Shown in pieces: positions 25,561 through 38,900 of a stretch of 64,000 bases of DNA (within the stretch, counting starts at the first letter, position 1; each line of letters opens with the position of its first letter). The stretch covers positions 2,772,763 through 2,836,762 of the forward strand of contig JAPTYO010000007.1 in NCBI GenBank assembly GCA_036873135.1. The letters run 5' to 3'. The notes below the pieces were generated by a model. It was not told the DNA's origin, made no database searches, and worked only from the letters and a program-made list of their open reading frames with translations. The stretch comes from Clarkia xantiana subsp. parviflora (Eukaryota > Streptophyta > Magnoliopsida > Myrtales > Onagraceae). The position numbers and the translations under genes were made by a program.

Positions 25561-27069
25561 GTCACTGACCGCTCCATTTTTTATTTTATTTTTCCTTTCA
25601 TACATGTTGAAATTGTAATTGAGTCTTAAAATGATTGTACATTAATTTTCTTGGGAAAAAAAATTAATCTTAATTTTAACAATTTTCCAAAACTATGTTC
25701 TGATTAAGAGAAGAAACGGAAAATATATTGTCATATGTACAATTTGCCCTCTACTTGGTTGAGTGGGCAATGCATTTTATATATGTGTCAATCTACATTA
25801 ATTACATTAATTAATGCCAATAAGTTCCCCTAATTAACTTTGTCGTATATATCTGCTAAGGTACCTAAAATAGGACGACCCATTTATATCCATCCATAAA
25901 TTATTACGAGATACAATAAGCTTTAAGACTAATACACCAAACTTTACTGCTGTCATATATACTAAACATATATGCATCTGAATAATATTCTGTTTAATTT
26001 TTGTTAATTAATAATTACTAAGTTAGTTTCATTTTCCAGCCAAATTTATTTATTAGTAAAGAGGGCATCGGAGAAGGCTGAGTCATTTTCAACTTATATA
26101 TAAAGAGAGGATGGCGTCTTTTTCCCTCCACGCAGCTTAAAATACGCAATGGCAGAAATCACCAAAACGAACGAAAAGCTCAATGCTTGACACGTTATTT
26201 TAGGGAAGATAAGATAACTAAGTGGTTACTAAGTTTTTAGGTTATTTATCACATTCCTAATAGTGGCAAAAAAAAAAAAAAAAAAAAAAATCACATTCTC
26301 CTAGCTGATGAAGTTTTTTTTGGCATTCTTATAAATTTTTAACTCGAATTCTTTTTTACAATTTACGAATTCAAGTTTTGTTAGTGGATAAATTACTAGC
26401 TCTGTTAATCATATAATTTGTACATGATTGAACAAAAATATCGAGAAACTAATTTGTAATTGATGAAATTATCATTAAATTTTCAGTTTCTTCTTACTAT
26501 ATGTGTCTCATAATTAAAAATCCTAAATTTATTACAAAGAAAAGTTATTGATTTCTAAAGATTCTAGGGTAATTATGTTATTTTAGGCTAGTTCCGCAGT
26601 TTTTTTTTTTTTTTTTTTTTTTTTCAATCACGTCTAAATTATTTAATTAATTTTGTACATATTTAAAAGAGCTATTATATTATACATAAGTGAAACTCAA
26701 TTTAGCAAATTATCTAAAAAAAATATTACTAAGAATTTTTTCGAATACCTAAACTTCAGCCACTAATGTGATAAATTAATCCTAATTAAACTTTTGTTTT
26801 GTTTCCGTTTATATATATATGTATTAAAAATGAAGCTTTGACTTAATTAATTGCTTAGATTATATTCATAGTCGATTATCACAATTCACTAATATTTTTG
26901 TATAAAAAACCAGTTAGAAAGGTAGTGTCTGTTTTTTAGTTTCGTGACATGTCATTACGTTGTGAAAACCATGCTTAGGATTAAAATTGATGCAAAATAA
27001 CCAATTATATTACTAAACTCAAGCTTTCTTAATTAGTTTTAAAATTGATTAATCATCTGAAATTAGCTA
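25561..27069. other. AT-rich intergenic stretch
   Basis: No gene or defined repeat. It contains an A run at about 26270-26290 and a T run at about 26601-26624. Nothing else can be supported. Confidence 0.5.
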
Positions 27070-28560
27070 CACTATAAGAAAATAGCTGTTTACCTACCAC
27101 ATATTTGTATATTTGTGAACGACCCGTCGGCCGAGAAAGTACTACTATTTTTCCACCGGATTACGTCCGATTTGATAAAAAAAAACTGGTCCTGAACTTT
27201 TCCTGGCCGATTTTTCCGACATGTTCTCCAAGGCGTCGGCACGAAATGAAAAGTATCCACCGGTACCTGATGGCCCTTGCACGGCCGGAGATTCCCTTAC
27301 CTATTTCTGACTGATATATACCCTAGCCGTTTCGAAACGACTTACTTACAGACATGTTAACAAACCGACGGATTTTGCCTATTAAACAGTGTGTTTGCTG
27401 CAGAATCACTTACCGTGTTGACACATCCTATATGTATACGTTGACATGTATTGACATCGTTAAAAAAATAAAACAGTTAATATATGGTATGTTGCTGTTG
27501 AAGTCATTTAAGGGTTGAAATCTTTTGTGCTTAAACAAAATTGGATTCTTTTATGAAGTAACTTAGTATGTGTTGATTATGCTTGTCTACTTGACCCTTC
27601 TGTTATATTCGTGCGATTAATTAAGCGCACTGATTTAACAAAAGGGTCCAGTCGTCCAACATAAACAACAATGTTCAAAATCCATGTCAATCCGTGATGA
27701 TATACAATAAACTTTTTTTTTGTTACACACAAGAATTGTGAGCATAACGTTAATAACAACACACTGTTCAAGACTGTTTTTACAGAATAAATAAAGGTCA
27801 AGCATAAACAAAGGAGTTGACAAAAAATGTTGTGTGAAAACAAAAACTGGAATTGTACATCAGAATCATCAAAATGGATTGTCTGCCCCGTCGTCAACAT
27901 GGTCTTTGTCTTCGTCCTCATCCTCTCCCCCATCGGTTACAACATCTATGGCTGGGTGCTGTGAAATCGAGCAATGGCCGCGTCTACGTTCGCTTGTATC
28001 AGTGCATCAAGCCTCTCCTGGACCGCTGTCATCACAGAAGGAACAATATAATCCTCCATAGATAGGACTGAATTTTCAACGACTGCATCCACTTGTTCTA
28101 GTTTGACATCTGAGTTTATCTGAGCTGATCCAGAAGACCGTGAACTTGGCCCTACTCTGTACAAGCATCCCTTGGACGGGCCACCCCTGACATCCTTCCA
28201 GCACGAGGCATCGTACCCGATTGTGTTACTGCTTCTTCCGAACCGAACTTCTCGAGCAGTGCCTTCTCGTACTGAAACTGCATCAGGATATACATATGGA
28301 TGTTATTACAATGAATCAGTATTAAAGTAAGTTCAGACTAATCGACGCTAAAAGGGAGTAATTTGTAATACCGCAACTTTTCTCAACTTCCCGTCGACGT
28401 ATTTACTTGCTCCCTTCTGCGCTTGTGCGTCCGGTTGAAGACCTCCGGCTCCCACTGTGTCGGTGGCCTTCCCAGCTCCTCCGCCCAAACACAATAACAA
28501 CTGAGATTTGCATAACAAAAAGTTAAAATTACATCTACATCGCATGAATAATAGAAAAAA
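27070..28560 (-). mobile_element. CACTA (En/Spm) element fragment
   Basis: The left border CACTATAAGAAAA at 27070 is the hallmark CACTA terminus. On the minus strand at about 28164-27870 lies a protein fragment (SMEDYIVPSVMTAVQERLDALI) followed, after a frameshift, by an acidic tail. About 28545-28370 encodes LGRPPTQWEPEVF and THKRRR, similar to the conserved segment of plant Ptta/En/Spm transposases. Stops and frameshifts break it. I found no matching right terminus, so it is probably truncated. It ends close upstream of LBD18. Confidence 0.68.
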
Positions 28561-28599
28561 CTATCCATCGCAGCTCTATACTAGAGAGATAATAATAGG

Positions 28600-28989
28600 A
28601 GGGGAGTGACTAATGAGTTTCGGTTACTAATATTATATTGTTCAATAATTCAATGTACGTACGTAGAAAATGAATAAAAAGGATAAGGATTTTTTTTTTT
28701 TTCGTGGACTAGACTTATCGCATGTTTGCTTCACGCAAGCAGCTAAATGGGTCTTTGCTGTATTGCGTGGCTTTAAAGACTCATCTCTCTCTCCTTAAAT
28801 TAAACACCAACATCCTCACCCAAAAAAAAAACCAGTCCAAACAAAACCCTAGCTAGCTAGCTAATAACACAAGACCCACCATCTCTTTTCTCTCTGATCT
28901 CTCTCTTCTCCTTGCTTTCCTCAACAAACGCTTCTAAATAATTAATGATCCACAAATACACTGTCAATACGGAAGAAGCAAAATCAGCC
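28600..28989 (+). promoter_or_regulatory. Upstream region and leader of the LBD18-type gene
   Basis: Between the CACTA fragment and the start codon lie 390 bases that include a TCTCTC-rich pyrimidine stretch (about 28880-28920), typical of plant leaders. There is also an in-frame upstream ATG at 28945. The proximity of a transposon end leaves little room for a long undisturbed promoter. Confidence 0.4.
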
Positions 28990-31900
28990 ATGAGTGCTGC
29001 TGCTGCAACAACTGCTCCAAACCCTAGCTCCAGCTCCAGTGGTGGTGGCGGCAGTTCTAGCGGCGGCGGCGGAGGTGGAAGTGGGAGCACTAACGCCGGG
29101 CCCACAGGGCCATGTGGGGCCTGCAAGTTCCTGAGGAGGAAGTGTATCACAGGGTGCATATTTGCCCCCTACTTCGACGCCGAGCAAGGAGCGGCTCATT
29201 TCGCGGCGGTCCACAAGGTGTTTGGAGCCAGTAACATCTCTAAGCTCCTCCACCAAATCCCGATCCATAAGCGGCTCGATGCCGTGGTCACCATATGTTA
29301 TGAGGCTCAGGCTCGCCTCAGGGATCCGGTTTACGGCTGCGTAGCTCATATCTTCGCTCTCCAGCAACAGGTACGTACGTAAGCTGTATCCACGTATATA
29401 TATATATATCTATTTTTTAGTTTTGGGTTTCTAGCAAGATGATGAATTTAAGAAATAATATAACCAAGAAGGTGGATTTAACATAACATGACTTGGAACT
29501 AACTGTTCTAAAATTTTAAACGTTAAATCGAAAACTTAATTAATGGTTTTATTATCTAATTGTTTCAACATCTTAAGTTGTTAAGTAAAGACGACCCGTT
29601 AATGGGTAATTTTTTTGGAAGCTTTAAGCTCCATAGAATGAACTCTATAATGCATTTCGGGTCATCCCCATTTGACGGGGTAGCTCGATCCGATTAAAAA
29701 AAAAAAAAAAACTTTTTTATTCTTTGATAGGAAGTAAACTCGATAACAAGCTAAGTGTCTGACTCACCTTATCATTTACCTCAAATGAAATAATGAATGT
29801 CACAGAATTACAAATATATATATATATAAAAGGGACATGGATCAATAAATAAGACAGCTTGGCACAGCTCGGACTGTCTAATATTGAGAGTTTCTGGAGT
29901 GTGAACTAGTAATTAGGGCAATATGTAGATGCAACCCAAAACTGTAAAATGATCTCAACTGAAAGGAACGCTGAACTGTCGGATTGTTCATAAAGAGAAA
30001 CAAAGCTTAATTAATCAGAAGAAAAAAAGTAATATTATTTTATAATTTAAAAGGGTAATGACGTGCTTTTTTGGAACAGTCTTCTACTTTACTGAAATTT
30101 AGAAAGTCTTTTCTGATTATATATCATTAGACAGACGATGATGGGGCCGGCGGTTACTACAGTGGCTGCAAAGACACTACTTTGAATAATTTTTTTTTTA
30201 AATGTCTAAATTCCTGGGGTTAGCTGTTCTTAAGGAAGATGGTCGGATATATGTCTTCTTAGATGCACAAAAGAATTTCTTCTTTTTAGTCACCAACTAC
30301 GTCTTCTTATAGAATTAATAAAAAAAATCAAGATTTAGTTTTTCAATCTTTATTATGTAGAGAAAAGCGACTGATGTAATGAATTTGTCAATATTCTGCT
30401 AATTATTATAATTATAAACTTATAAATACATTGTATCTGTGACCTGTGTAACGTATTTTTTTCTAGTTATTTTCTTGGGTCGGTACTTTTTGTCTTGTAA
30501 CTAAAGGTCCTAAAATTATGTCACCCCAATTACTCCATCATCTAAAGATTAAAGGCACCCAAATAAATTCTGATTAGTCCCAAAAATACTCATTATAATC
30601 TCATGGACCGACTAGATATTATAGGTTAAACTATGAAAGAATCATAATTAAGTCAATGCGACTTATTTTGTATATATATAAATCAGTTTTAAATATGGTC
30701 AAGTCAGTTACCACACGCTTGTCTATTTTGGTCCTCAATTTATGAGAAGATGTTTTAGTTTAATTCTTATGAGATGCAATTTGGAAATAAAATTCTACAC
30801 TTGAAAAGATTATATAATAAGTATTAAAATTATAGAAACTTCAAGTATTTCCAAAATTTATAAGAATATATTCTTTAAAAATATATATAGCAAATTAATA
30901 AAACGAATAAAAGTAGTTATTAAAATATATAAGAACATCCACAATGGTTTTACCTAAATTGTATTATTTAAAGTTGTCACGTAGACATTTATGTACACTT
31001 TAAGTAATACGTAAATTTAAGACACACGTAAAAAATATTTTCTCTGCAATCGTATTACTTAAACATATTCCTTAAATATAATTTATTATTAAATTTTCCA
31101 ACAACCACAAATAAAATATTAGCATTAATTATAAAATGAATAAATTTATAATAAAAATTGGTTACGTAATACATAGTGCATTACTTAAATTTAAGGAATG
31201 CTTTATGTAAAAATATAAATTTACGTGTGGGTCCCATCTTTAAGGAATGCTATGTAAAACTACTGTAGATAGTTTTTGTTGCTTTACTTACATAAACATG
31301 TAGGACCCACGTTTACGTATTCTTTACGTAATACCACTGTGAATGCTCTAATGGCATGTAAGCCTCATTTTTTATTATAATACGAAAGGTTAATTTAATA
31401 ATTCCTACTGAATATTATTTATTTATTTTAAATTGAATTTTGGAAAGTAAATAATTTTTTTCCATATTTTATAAATATTTACTTTTAGGCTGAAACTAAT
31501 GAGGCTAGAACTGAAGTATTTTGTCAGAGATTGAGGATTAAATTTTACTTGCTCGATCGTGGTCATCATAATATACTTACTACGAATCTAGTAACCTTTA
31601 GTATTATAATATTTATTTTGACCAAGGAGTCCGTTTTAACTTTTAATTTTAATAGCTAAAGAAATTTTATACACACAATACTTTATAGTTTTATCTGACT
31701 GAACAAAAGTTTGTACTTGAGCAAGAATATAATAATTATTATTAATAATGAGTAAAAGATATTTTGATTTGACTCTACAGTGAAATCATTCTTCAATGTG
31801 ATGTAATTTGATTTGATATATATATGACTGAAAAGATTGCGAATGTGGTAGGAAAGATTACTAATGATGTACATACAGTACTAGGTTTTAGTTTTACTCT

Positions 31901-34414
31901 CGGAGTAGAGACCGAAGAGTAAAGAGATGAACGTTAAAAAGAGATATAGACATAATGAATTAGTTTATGTATATATTTCTTCAAATCCAACCCAAACTTA
32001 GAGAAAATTAATACCCAACTATCTTATAGTTAGTAATTGATGATTCTGAAAATTCAAAAAATATTTCTAATTAATACTTTATTATGCACTAATTTAGTGT
32101 GAGTTAGAAGTATTCTAGACGTGAAGTAATAATATTATTCTCCTAAAACTTCAAACAAAAAATATAGGTTCAATAACCTAGGAGAGGTCTGAAGATTGGC
32201 CCTTGTGAATTTGAGAGGTCTGAAGATTGAAATGGTGACAACGGAGGTCTGAAGTTTCGACTTGTAGATAACAGAGGTCTCCGTTAGTTTTTTCCGTTAA
32301 AATTGACGGAAGTTGGTCATGTGCATGGCATGTGACCAGAATTAAAATTAAATTCCAAAAATACCCTTCTTGCATCTCACATGCTTGAATGAAAAGACAA
32401 AAATGTCCTTAAGGCCACCACCCAACTCCGGCGACCACCACTCACAGCTCCGGCGACCGCCACCACGGCCCCAATTGGGCCCAAATCGGAGCCACCGGCC
32501 CCGATTGGGCCCAATCGGTACCGCGGTTGTGGTCGCCGAAGTTGGGTGGGGGTCGCCGGAGTTGTGAGTGGTGGTCGCCGGCCAGAGCCGTGGTGGTGGC
32601 CGAAGTTGGGTTATGTTTAAATTATGGACGGGGGTATTTTTGTCATTTCATCTTTATATTAAATAAACTTTTTATTAATTCAAATATTGAAAAAGGGTAT
32701 TTTTGACATTTCATGCGGTTCTGTTAAGTTTGACAGAAAATTTGGACGGAAAACCTAAAAATCATAAAGTTCAAACTTCAGACCTCAGTTATCACCATTT
32801 CAATCTTCAGACCTCTCAAATTCACAAGGACCAATCTTCAGACCTCTCCCAAGTTATTGACCCAAAAATATATTATAACATACATATATAATAATAAAAA
32901 GTTTTAGAATGATTATATTTGCTAATTATTAGATATTATATCTCAATTCCTATAATGAGCTAAAGGATTATATTCCTTAACTGCGGCAAAAGACTAAATA
33001 AATCTATGAGCTTAAGTTAGATATGTGCAGGAAAGTTAGATATATACTTATTAAATGATTAATCCTCCTCTTTGTCAATTGAAGATTTGATTCATAGTGA
33101 ATCCCAAGAAGACTTTGCTTGTTAGCGAACTCCATGTTCCCCGTCACATCGTCAAAAGTACATACCACGACTAGATATATATTGGCACAAAAAATGAGAC
33201 CCGAAAACTTTATATAATTGTGCCTTCTAGCTACTTGGACTAAGTTAATTGTAGATGATCGTTTTGTCAAATGTTTGAACAACTTCTTCGATATTCGTGA
33301 GTTATATATATGTCACGTTTTAAGTGGATTTTTTTTCTCTAGGTAAGATGTTTACTTTCATTGGTTCTTGAAGTATATATATATATTAATATTTTAAAAA
33401 CTGGACCGGTGATCGAACGAGTTGTATCGTGAACTGGGCATATTAACAGTCGTTCAAGGAAAAAATTAAAATGCATAACAAAATCAGATTGAATGACTGA
33501 ACCGGCAGCAAACCGGATTGGACCATAAAAATTGGCGCCGGTTTGCCAATTTGGATGACAAAAAACTTATAGGCTGAACTAGGTTTTGAATGTTCAATAA
33601 TGAAAAATGAACAGTGCCAGTGTGCTTTTTTGTTATAACCGATAGACCGATCAGCCCGTGAATCGGCCACCATCCAATCCGGTTTTTAAAACATTGGTAT
33701 AGGTATATATCTCCTCAATTAATTATGAGCAAACATTTGATGTTCTAAAATAGCACCCTAATTAAAAGAATACGTAGTTTAAGAATAATTAATTAATATC
33801 CCATGATTTGATTTTGTAAGTTGATAATTGAAATAGAACAACTAGAAATTCAGCAAAATTTCAAAGAACATAGTTGATTAAATTTTATAAGTGTTTGCAA
33901 GACATTTATTGAAAATCCAATGTAAATATCACAATTTTAAGATTTTGAAACCACTATTTTAAACGTGAAATATGTAAAGAAATTTTTAATGTTTTAAATT
34001 TCCTGAGATTTCTCATAAACAATGCAGGTGGTGAACCTAAAGACAGAGCTGGCCTACTTACAAACCCATCTCACACAGTTGGAGCTACCAACACCACCGG
34101 CGCCGCCACCTCAGATGGTGATCCCGCCGCCTCTATCCATCTCTGACCTCCCGTCAGGCTCTTCTGTGCCGGCGAGTTACGATGTTTCTTCTCTTTTCGA
34201 TCCGATGGGACCGTCTTCATCGTGGGCGGCCATGCAACACCAGCAGCAAGCCCATGGCCTTGATATTCGTCATTACGGCCGTGTTAGTGGTGGCGGTGAT
34301 CTTCAAGCTCTTGCACAAGAGCTCATGCATCGCCATGGCAGCTCGTCGTCTCTTGGCGGCGGGGCTCAACCTATGTCACTGTCATCCCCACCTCCTCCTC
34401 ATGTTTCGAAATGA
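28990..34414 (+). CDS. LBD18: LOB-domain transcription factor, LBD18 type
   Basis: Nuclear DNA-binding regulator; Arabidopsis LBD18 acts in lateral-root and vascular development downstream of auxin. Two exons, 28990-29370 and 34028-34414, give 255 aa. After a Ser/Gly-rich leader come the zinc-binding block [15 protein letters not shown], the GAS block ([17 protein letters not shown]), [10 protein letters not shown] and a leucine-zipper-like coil that crosses the splice site ([17 protein letters not shown]). The C-terminus has [19 protein letters not shown] and [15 protein letters not shown], blocks that I recall from LBD18 rather than from sister LBD30. An in-frame ATG at 28945 would add 15 residues; I chose 28990 because its MSxxx start resembles LBD18. 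The intron (4657 bp) is very long for this family and holds at least three small transposons. Confidence 0.93.
30933..31348. mobile_element. MITE in LBD18 intron, GAGCATYCACARTGG type
   Basis: The ends GAACATCCACAATGGTTTTAC and (reverse) GAGCATTCACAGTGGTATTAC form an imperfect terminal inverted repeat of over 20 bp. The interior is AT-rich, with repeated ATTACTTAAA / TACGTAA words and two copies of a TTTAAGGAATGC segment. No clear target duplication can be read. The plus-strand consensus resembles a common plant MITE end. Confidence 0.7.
32167..32863. mobile_element. MULE-type MITE with 9-bp TSD, foldback structure
   Basis: Exact 9-bp direct repeats AAAAATATA flank it (32158-32166 and 32864-32872), the size made by Mutator-like transposases. 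The terminal inverted repeats are about 120 bp and start GGTTCAATAACCTAGGAGAG on the left and GGGTCAATAACTTGGGAGAG on the reverse. Each arm holds three spaced copies of GAGGTCTGAAG. The centre (about 32415-32605) is itself an inverted repeat of GC-rich CCACCACCCAACTCCGGCGA-type sequence, so nearly the whole 697 bp could fold back. No transposase is encoded. It sits in the LBD18 intron. Confidence 0.93.
33389..33696. mobile_element. Small MITE in LBD18 intron
   Basis: The ends TATTTTAAAAACTGGACCGG and (reverse) ATGTTTTAAAAACCGGATTGG are inverted repeats of about 20 bp around an approximately 270-bp interior with further CCGGTTT words. The target duplication is not clear because the left flank is a TA repeat. 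Confidence 0.6.
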
Positions 34415-35954
34415 GACTGATGACTTGATTAATTAATTAATATCCATTGGACTTGATGATATATAGTTAGCAGCATATTAGTACTTGCCTAATTAGAAGT
34501 TCATGTTTATCCACCTTAATTATATGTCATGCAGGCTAGAAAGAGAGAGGAGATCCATGTAATTTTCTTGACATACAAATGGGAAGTAAAAGTTTATTCA
34601 GTAACCCTAATATTTATTTGATTTTTAGCTTATATATCCTACTTATAATTTCATTTTCCTTTTTAACATAGTAATTTATACAATTTAATATAACTAATGA
34701 GAACTTAAACATACTCAAAGATTAGACTAATATAACCACTCGATCAACTATCATAAAACCTTAAAGTGATAGATGAATGCATGGTTATATGACAATTGGC
34801 CAAGTGGTTAGTCCAAAATTTCACATGGTATCTGAGAGCGTAGATTCGAATTTCTGCAACATTTAGTTAAAACTCTTAATTAAAAAGTTTACATGACAGA
34901 CTTTTAAAATATATCAGTTCACATGTGAGGGGAATGTTGGGGGAATGTTGAAGTTTAAATACTAAATCAAGCATTCACCTATCACTTAAAATTTGAAGGA
35001 CGGTTGGTCAAATTATTAGTATAAAATTTTACATTTTGAAGCGAACTATACGTATAGTCTTATACTACTTTGATTAAGAACTTTAACCTTATCATTTAGG
35101 GTTTAGGGTTTAGGAAAATTGTCGAATCACTCCTATTATGTTTGAGTTACTTAGAATTAAGATTGGTCATTTTGAGTTGATTCTCATTTATCACCCTATC
35201 ACGCTATTATGCTTAAAGAAGCACTATATTTGTAGTAATTTTTTTTTTTACATTTTTTTATTACTCTAAAGGTGAACCCTATAAATAAATTAATATTAAT
35301 TAATGTTATGATACAAATATTAGGTTTAAGCCCACCTAATAATAAAAAAAAAGCAAAAATATAGTGTTTAATAATCATACTAGAACATCTCATTCTCCTT
35401 TCACCATATATATTAACCGAGGTCCGAGCAAAGCTATAAGAATCCTCGAGGTATAAAAAAATTCACAATGATCCCTAAAAAAATCATTACAACAACATGA
35501 ACCAAACACCTAATTGAGCCTAAAAAATAATACAAGCCCATGAAATAAAACGGGCCCAACAAATACAAATATACAAAACCGAAATACAAGTCCAACAACA
35601 ACAGTAATTCAGCTTGACGATGAACCAAGTCATTACTTAGCTAAATGAAAATGATTAATTAGCTAGTGTAAACTTTTGTTGCTTCACTCGTCCATTAATG
35701 GAAAATTAAGTTTCATGAAGCGAGTAATAATTAAATTTAAATAGGCAGCAAGAAAAGGAAAATGAATGAAAGAAGCGGAATTCGCGCTGTGCCCCATAAT
35801 GAATAGCCAGCCACCTTATTTCTCTGGTTGCAAAGCGCTGGTGTCTCCATGCATGCATGCATTTCTCTTACCACAACACACTGCTAGTTTTGTCCGTCTT
35901 TGAATCGATCGAATGTGCAACTTTCAGAGATTGTGACCACCGTTAACCCTCAAA
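34415..35954. other. Intergenic, LBD18 3' flank to SEC1 leader
   Basis: No gene seen. 34790-34990 holds a degraded dispersed repeat (TTGGCCAAGTGGTTAG, TGGTATCTGAGAGCG, then CACATGTGAGGGGAATGTTG) related in reverse to 44600-44690. A short run of TTTAGGG units lies at about 35095-35114. The final 100 bases belong to the SEC1 leader or promoter. Confidence 0.5.
35848..35862. promoter_or_regulatory. CATGCATGCATGCAT, overlapping RY-type motifs
   Basis: Three overlapping CATGCATG cores lie about 95 bp before the SEC1 start codon. RY elements bind B3-domain factors in seed genes; here this may only be a simple repeat in the leader. Confidence 0.3.
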
Positions 35955-38900
35955 ATGTCTTTCTCCGACTCTGAACTTTCCAATGCTGATCAGTACAAAA
36001 CTTTTGGACAGATCACCCGCGACAGTAAGTTTTTCTATTCTCATATAATCCCATCCTTAAAAAAAAAGCTTTTATAGCTTTTATCTTTGAGGAAATTCAC
36101 TTCTAACATCAACAATCTTCTGCATCTCATTTTAGCCGTGCTCCGTTACAAGAAATCTATATGTTTGCGCGGGATCGATCTATTTGCATGAGAAATAATC
36201 CTATTTGCAAAAGAAATATTGAAAATCTTTTATAGACTGCGTTCCAAGAATTTATTTTTAAAAAAACTCACTAAAATATTCAAATCAGTGATGAGAATCC
36301 CTTACAAAAAGGATTTTGATTACAACTTAATTAATAAAACCAGACAAATCTTATAAATTTAATAAATTCGTTCACTGGTTTTCTTGTAGTTGTTTCTTTT
36401 TTGGCCAAAGTTTTCTTGTAGTTGTTTAAAGATCAAGAAACCTACACTTTCGACACCCAGGGATTCTTGATTTTATGTAACTAAATTAAGAATCCCCGTT
36501 TTAATGATATTGATTGTGCATAATGTTTCTTGGTTTTTGAATTCAGGACTGCTGCATCATATGCTCGGAACAGCAAAACAAGCTGATCCGAAATCTTGGA
36601 AGGTATATATTTATATATATATAGTCACCAAAATCATATGTATATTAGTCTTTTGTTTTTAAACAATCTTGTTTTGTTGTTGCTTTCTCTGTTACTTTCC
36701 CCAGGTACTTATCATGGACAAAGTTACTATGAAGGTAATGTCAGCTTCTTGTAAGATGGCAGACATCACAGATCAAGGCGTTTCCTGTAAGTAAAATACC
36801 AACTATATATACTTTCATGCTTCATTATAAAGATTTCAAGACCATTAAATGTGTACTTGCAGTGGTCGAAGATCTTTTCCGTAGAAGGCAACCCTTACCA
36901 TCTATGGACGCAGTCTACTATGTCCAACCAACTAAAGAGAAGTAACTACATGTTTATGTTTTTTTCAAGTTTTGCACTCAGCTTTATATGATAGTCACTA
37001 ACGTTCATCTTTGCTGTTATGGCACAGTGTAATCATGTTCCTATCTGACATGTCCGGCCGGGTGCCTCTCTACAAGAAGTATGCTTCCAAAATTGATATT
37101 TCATGATTGATACTATATATATGTAATGCAGAGTGCTTTCTCATTTTACTTATTGTAGTTTACGACGTAGATAACCTTATGATATCAAATTCTGCTTGCA
37201 GAGCATATGTGTTTTTCAGTACACCAGTTGAAAAGGGATTGATCAACCACATCAAATGCGACGTCAGTGTTCTTCCAAGGATAGGTGCCTTAAGAGAGGT
37301 ATATATATATGCATATATTCATTTTGTAGGCATATACTCACTAATTATAAGAAATTTTCAACTGAAGTTTCTTATTCTTCTCTAATTTGCAGATGAACTT
37401 GGAGTATTTTCCTATTGAGAGTCAGGTTGATCCATTTTTTCAAATTTGGAACATTTGGACATAATATGATGCATAAAATTTGATGACCACATTTGAGTTG
37501 CAGGCTTTTGTTACTGACCATGATAGACTTCTAGAGGATATCCTCAGTGAAAATATCGAGAATTCGCGTAAATTTGAGACTTGTATGACCACCATTGCGA
37601 CTCGGTTAGCAACAGTTTTTGCTTCTCTAAATGTATGTCCTTCAATTTCACCACCATATATGTAGACAATAAATTTAGACTATGAATTAATCTCTTAATG
37701 TGAGACTGTCTATGATGAATGTACTTAGGAACTACCGAAAGTGTGGTACCGAAATGCCAAGCCTCAAGATTCTCCATCGTCCAATTTCCGTTCTATGATT
37801 CCTTCGATGCTCGCTGCTGCAATTTCTCCAACTCTAACAAAATACAAATCAATTCCTAATTATCCGCAGAAAGAGACGTGTGACTTGTTGATATTAGATA
37901 GATCTGTTGATTTGGTAAGTGTTTTTCTTTTATTTCTGCATATTTTTTTGCTTTACATAATTAATCTAACAACCAAGTAATTGTCAGATTGCTCCAGTTA
38001 TTCATGAATGGACTTATGAAGCTATGTGTTACGATTTGCTCGATTTGGATGGAAACAAATATATTTATGAGGTATCCTGCTTCTTCCTATTAATAGTGTA
38101 AGTTCAGAAAATTCAATTGACTTACCTTAATCAAGCTCAGGTTCAAGGAAAAAATGATGAAAATGCTAAGAAAAAGGAGGTAATATTAGAAGAACAAGAC
38201 CCTGTTTGGCATGAGCTTCGGCACTCACATATAGCAGATGTATGGTTTTCTTTTCTTTTCTTTTCTTTTTATTTTCACACACACATTATGTATAATAATA
38301 GATTCTGCAAGATTCCTATGCGAAAGAAGAATACTGATTCAGTTCACTAATTTTCTCAGGCTAGTGAAAAATTACACGACAAAATGACAACCTTTGTCAA
38401 TAAGAACAAAGCAGCACAAATGCAGAGGAAGTATGCACCATTTTGCATATTCAATTTTGTAATTATTCTAAATTATAAGCAGTGATGTTTTTCCTATCTA
38501 CTAACTTAATGCAGAGAAGGAGGCGAAATATCTACTCGGGATTTACAAAAAATTGTTCAAGCTCTACCCCAATACGGCGAGCAAGTTGAAAAGATTTCCA
38601 CCCACGTCGAGGTCAGTAGATCCTTAATTCACTATAAGTTGCAGATATGATTATTTTGAAGTTTGGAAAAATAAAATGCGTTATACATTGTCATTAACGG
38701 ATCATTTTCGGTTGATTACTCTATGTAATGCAGATTGCAGGAACGATAAACTCGATTATCAGAGAAGAACAACTTATAAATCTAGGGCAACTAGAACAAG
38801 ATCTTGTTTTTGGAGATGCAGGAGCTAAGGAACTCATTACTTTTCTCAGGACAAGACAGGATGCAGCTCCTGAGAACAAGTTACGGTTGTTGATGATTTA

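Noticed and set aside
28984..29367. A 127-codon minus-strand ORF
   Set aside because: Antisense to LBD18 exon 1; low-complexity Ser/Gly codons keep it open.
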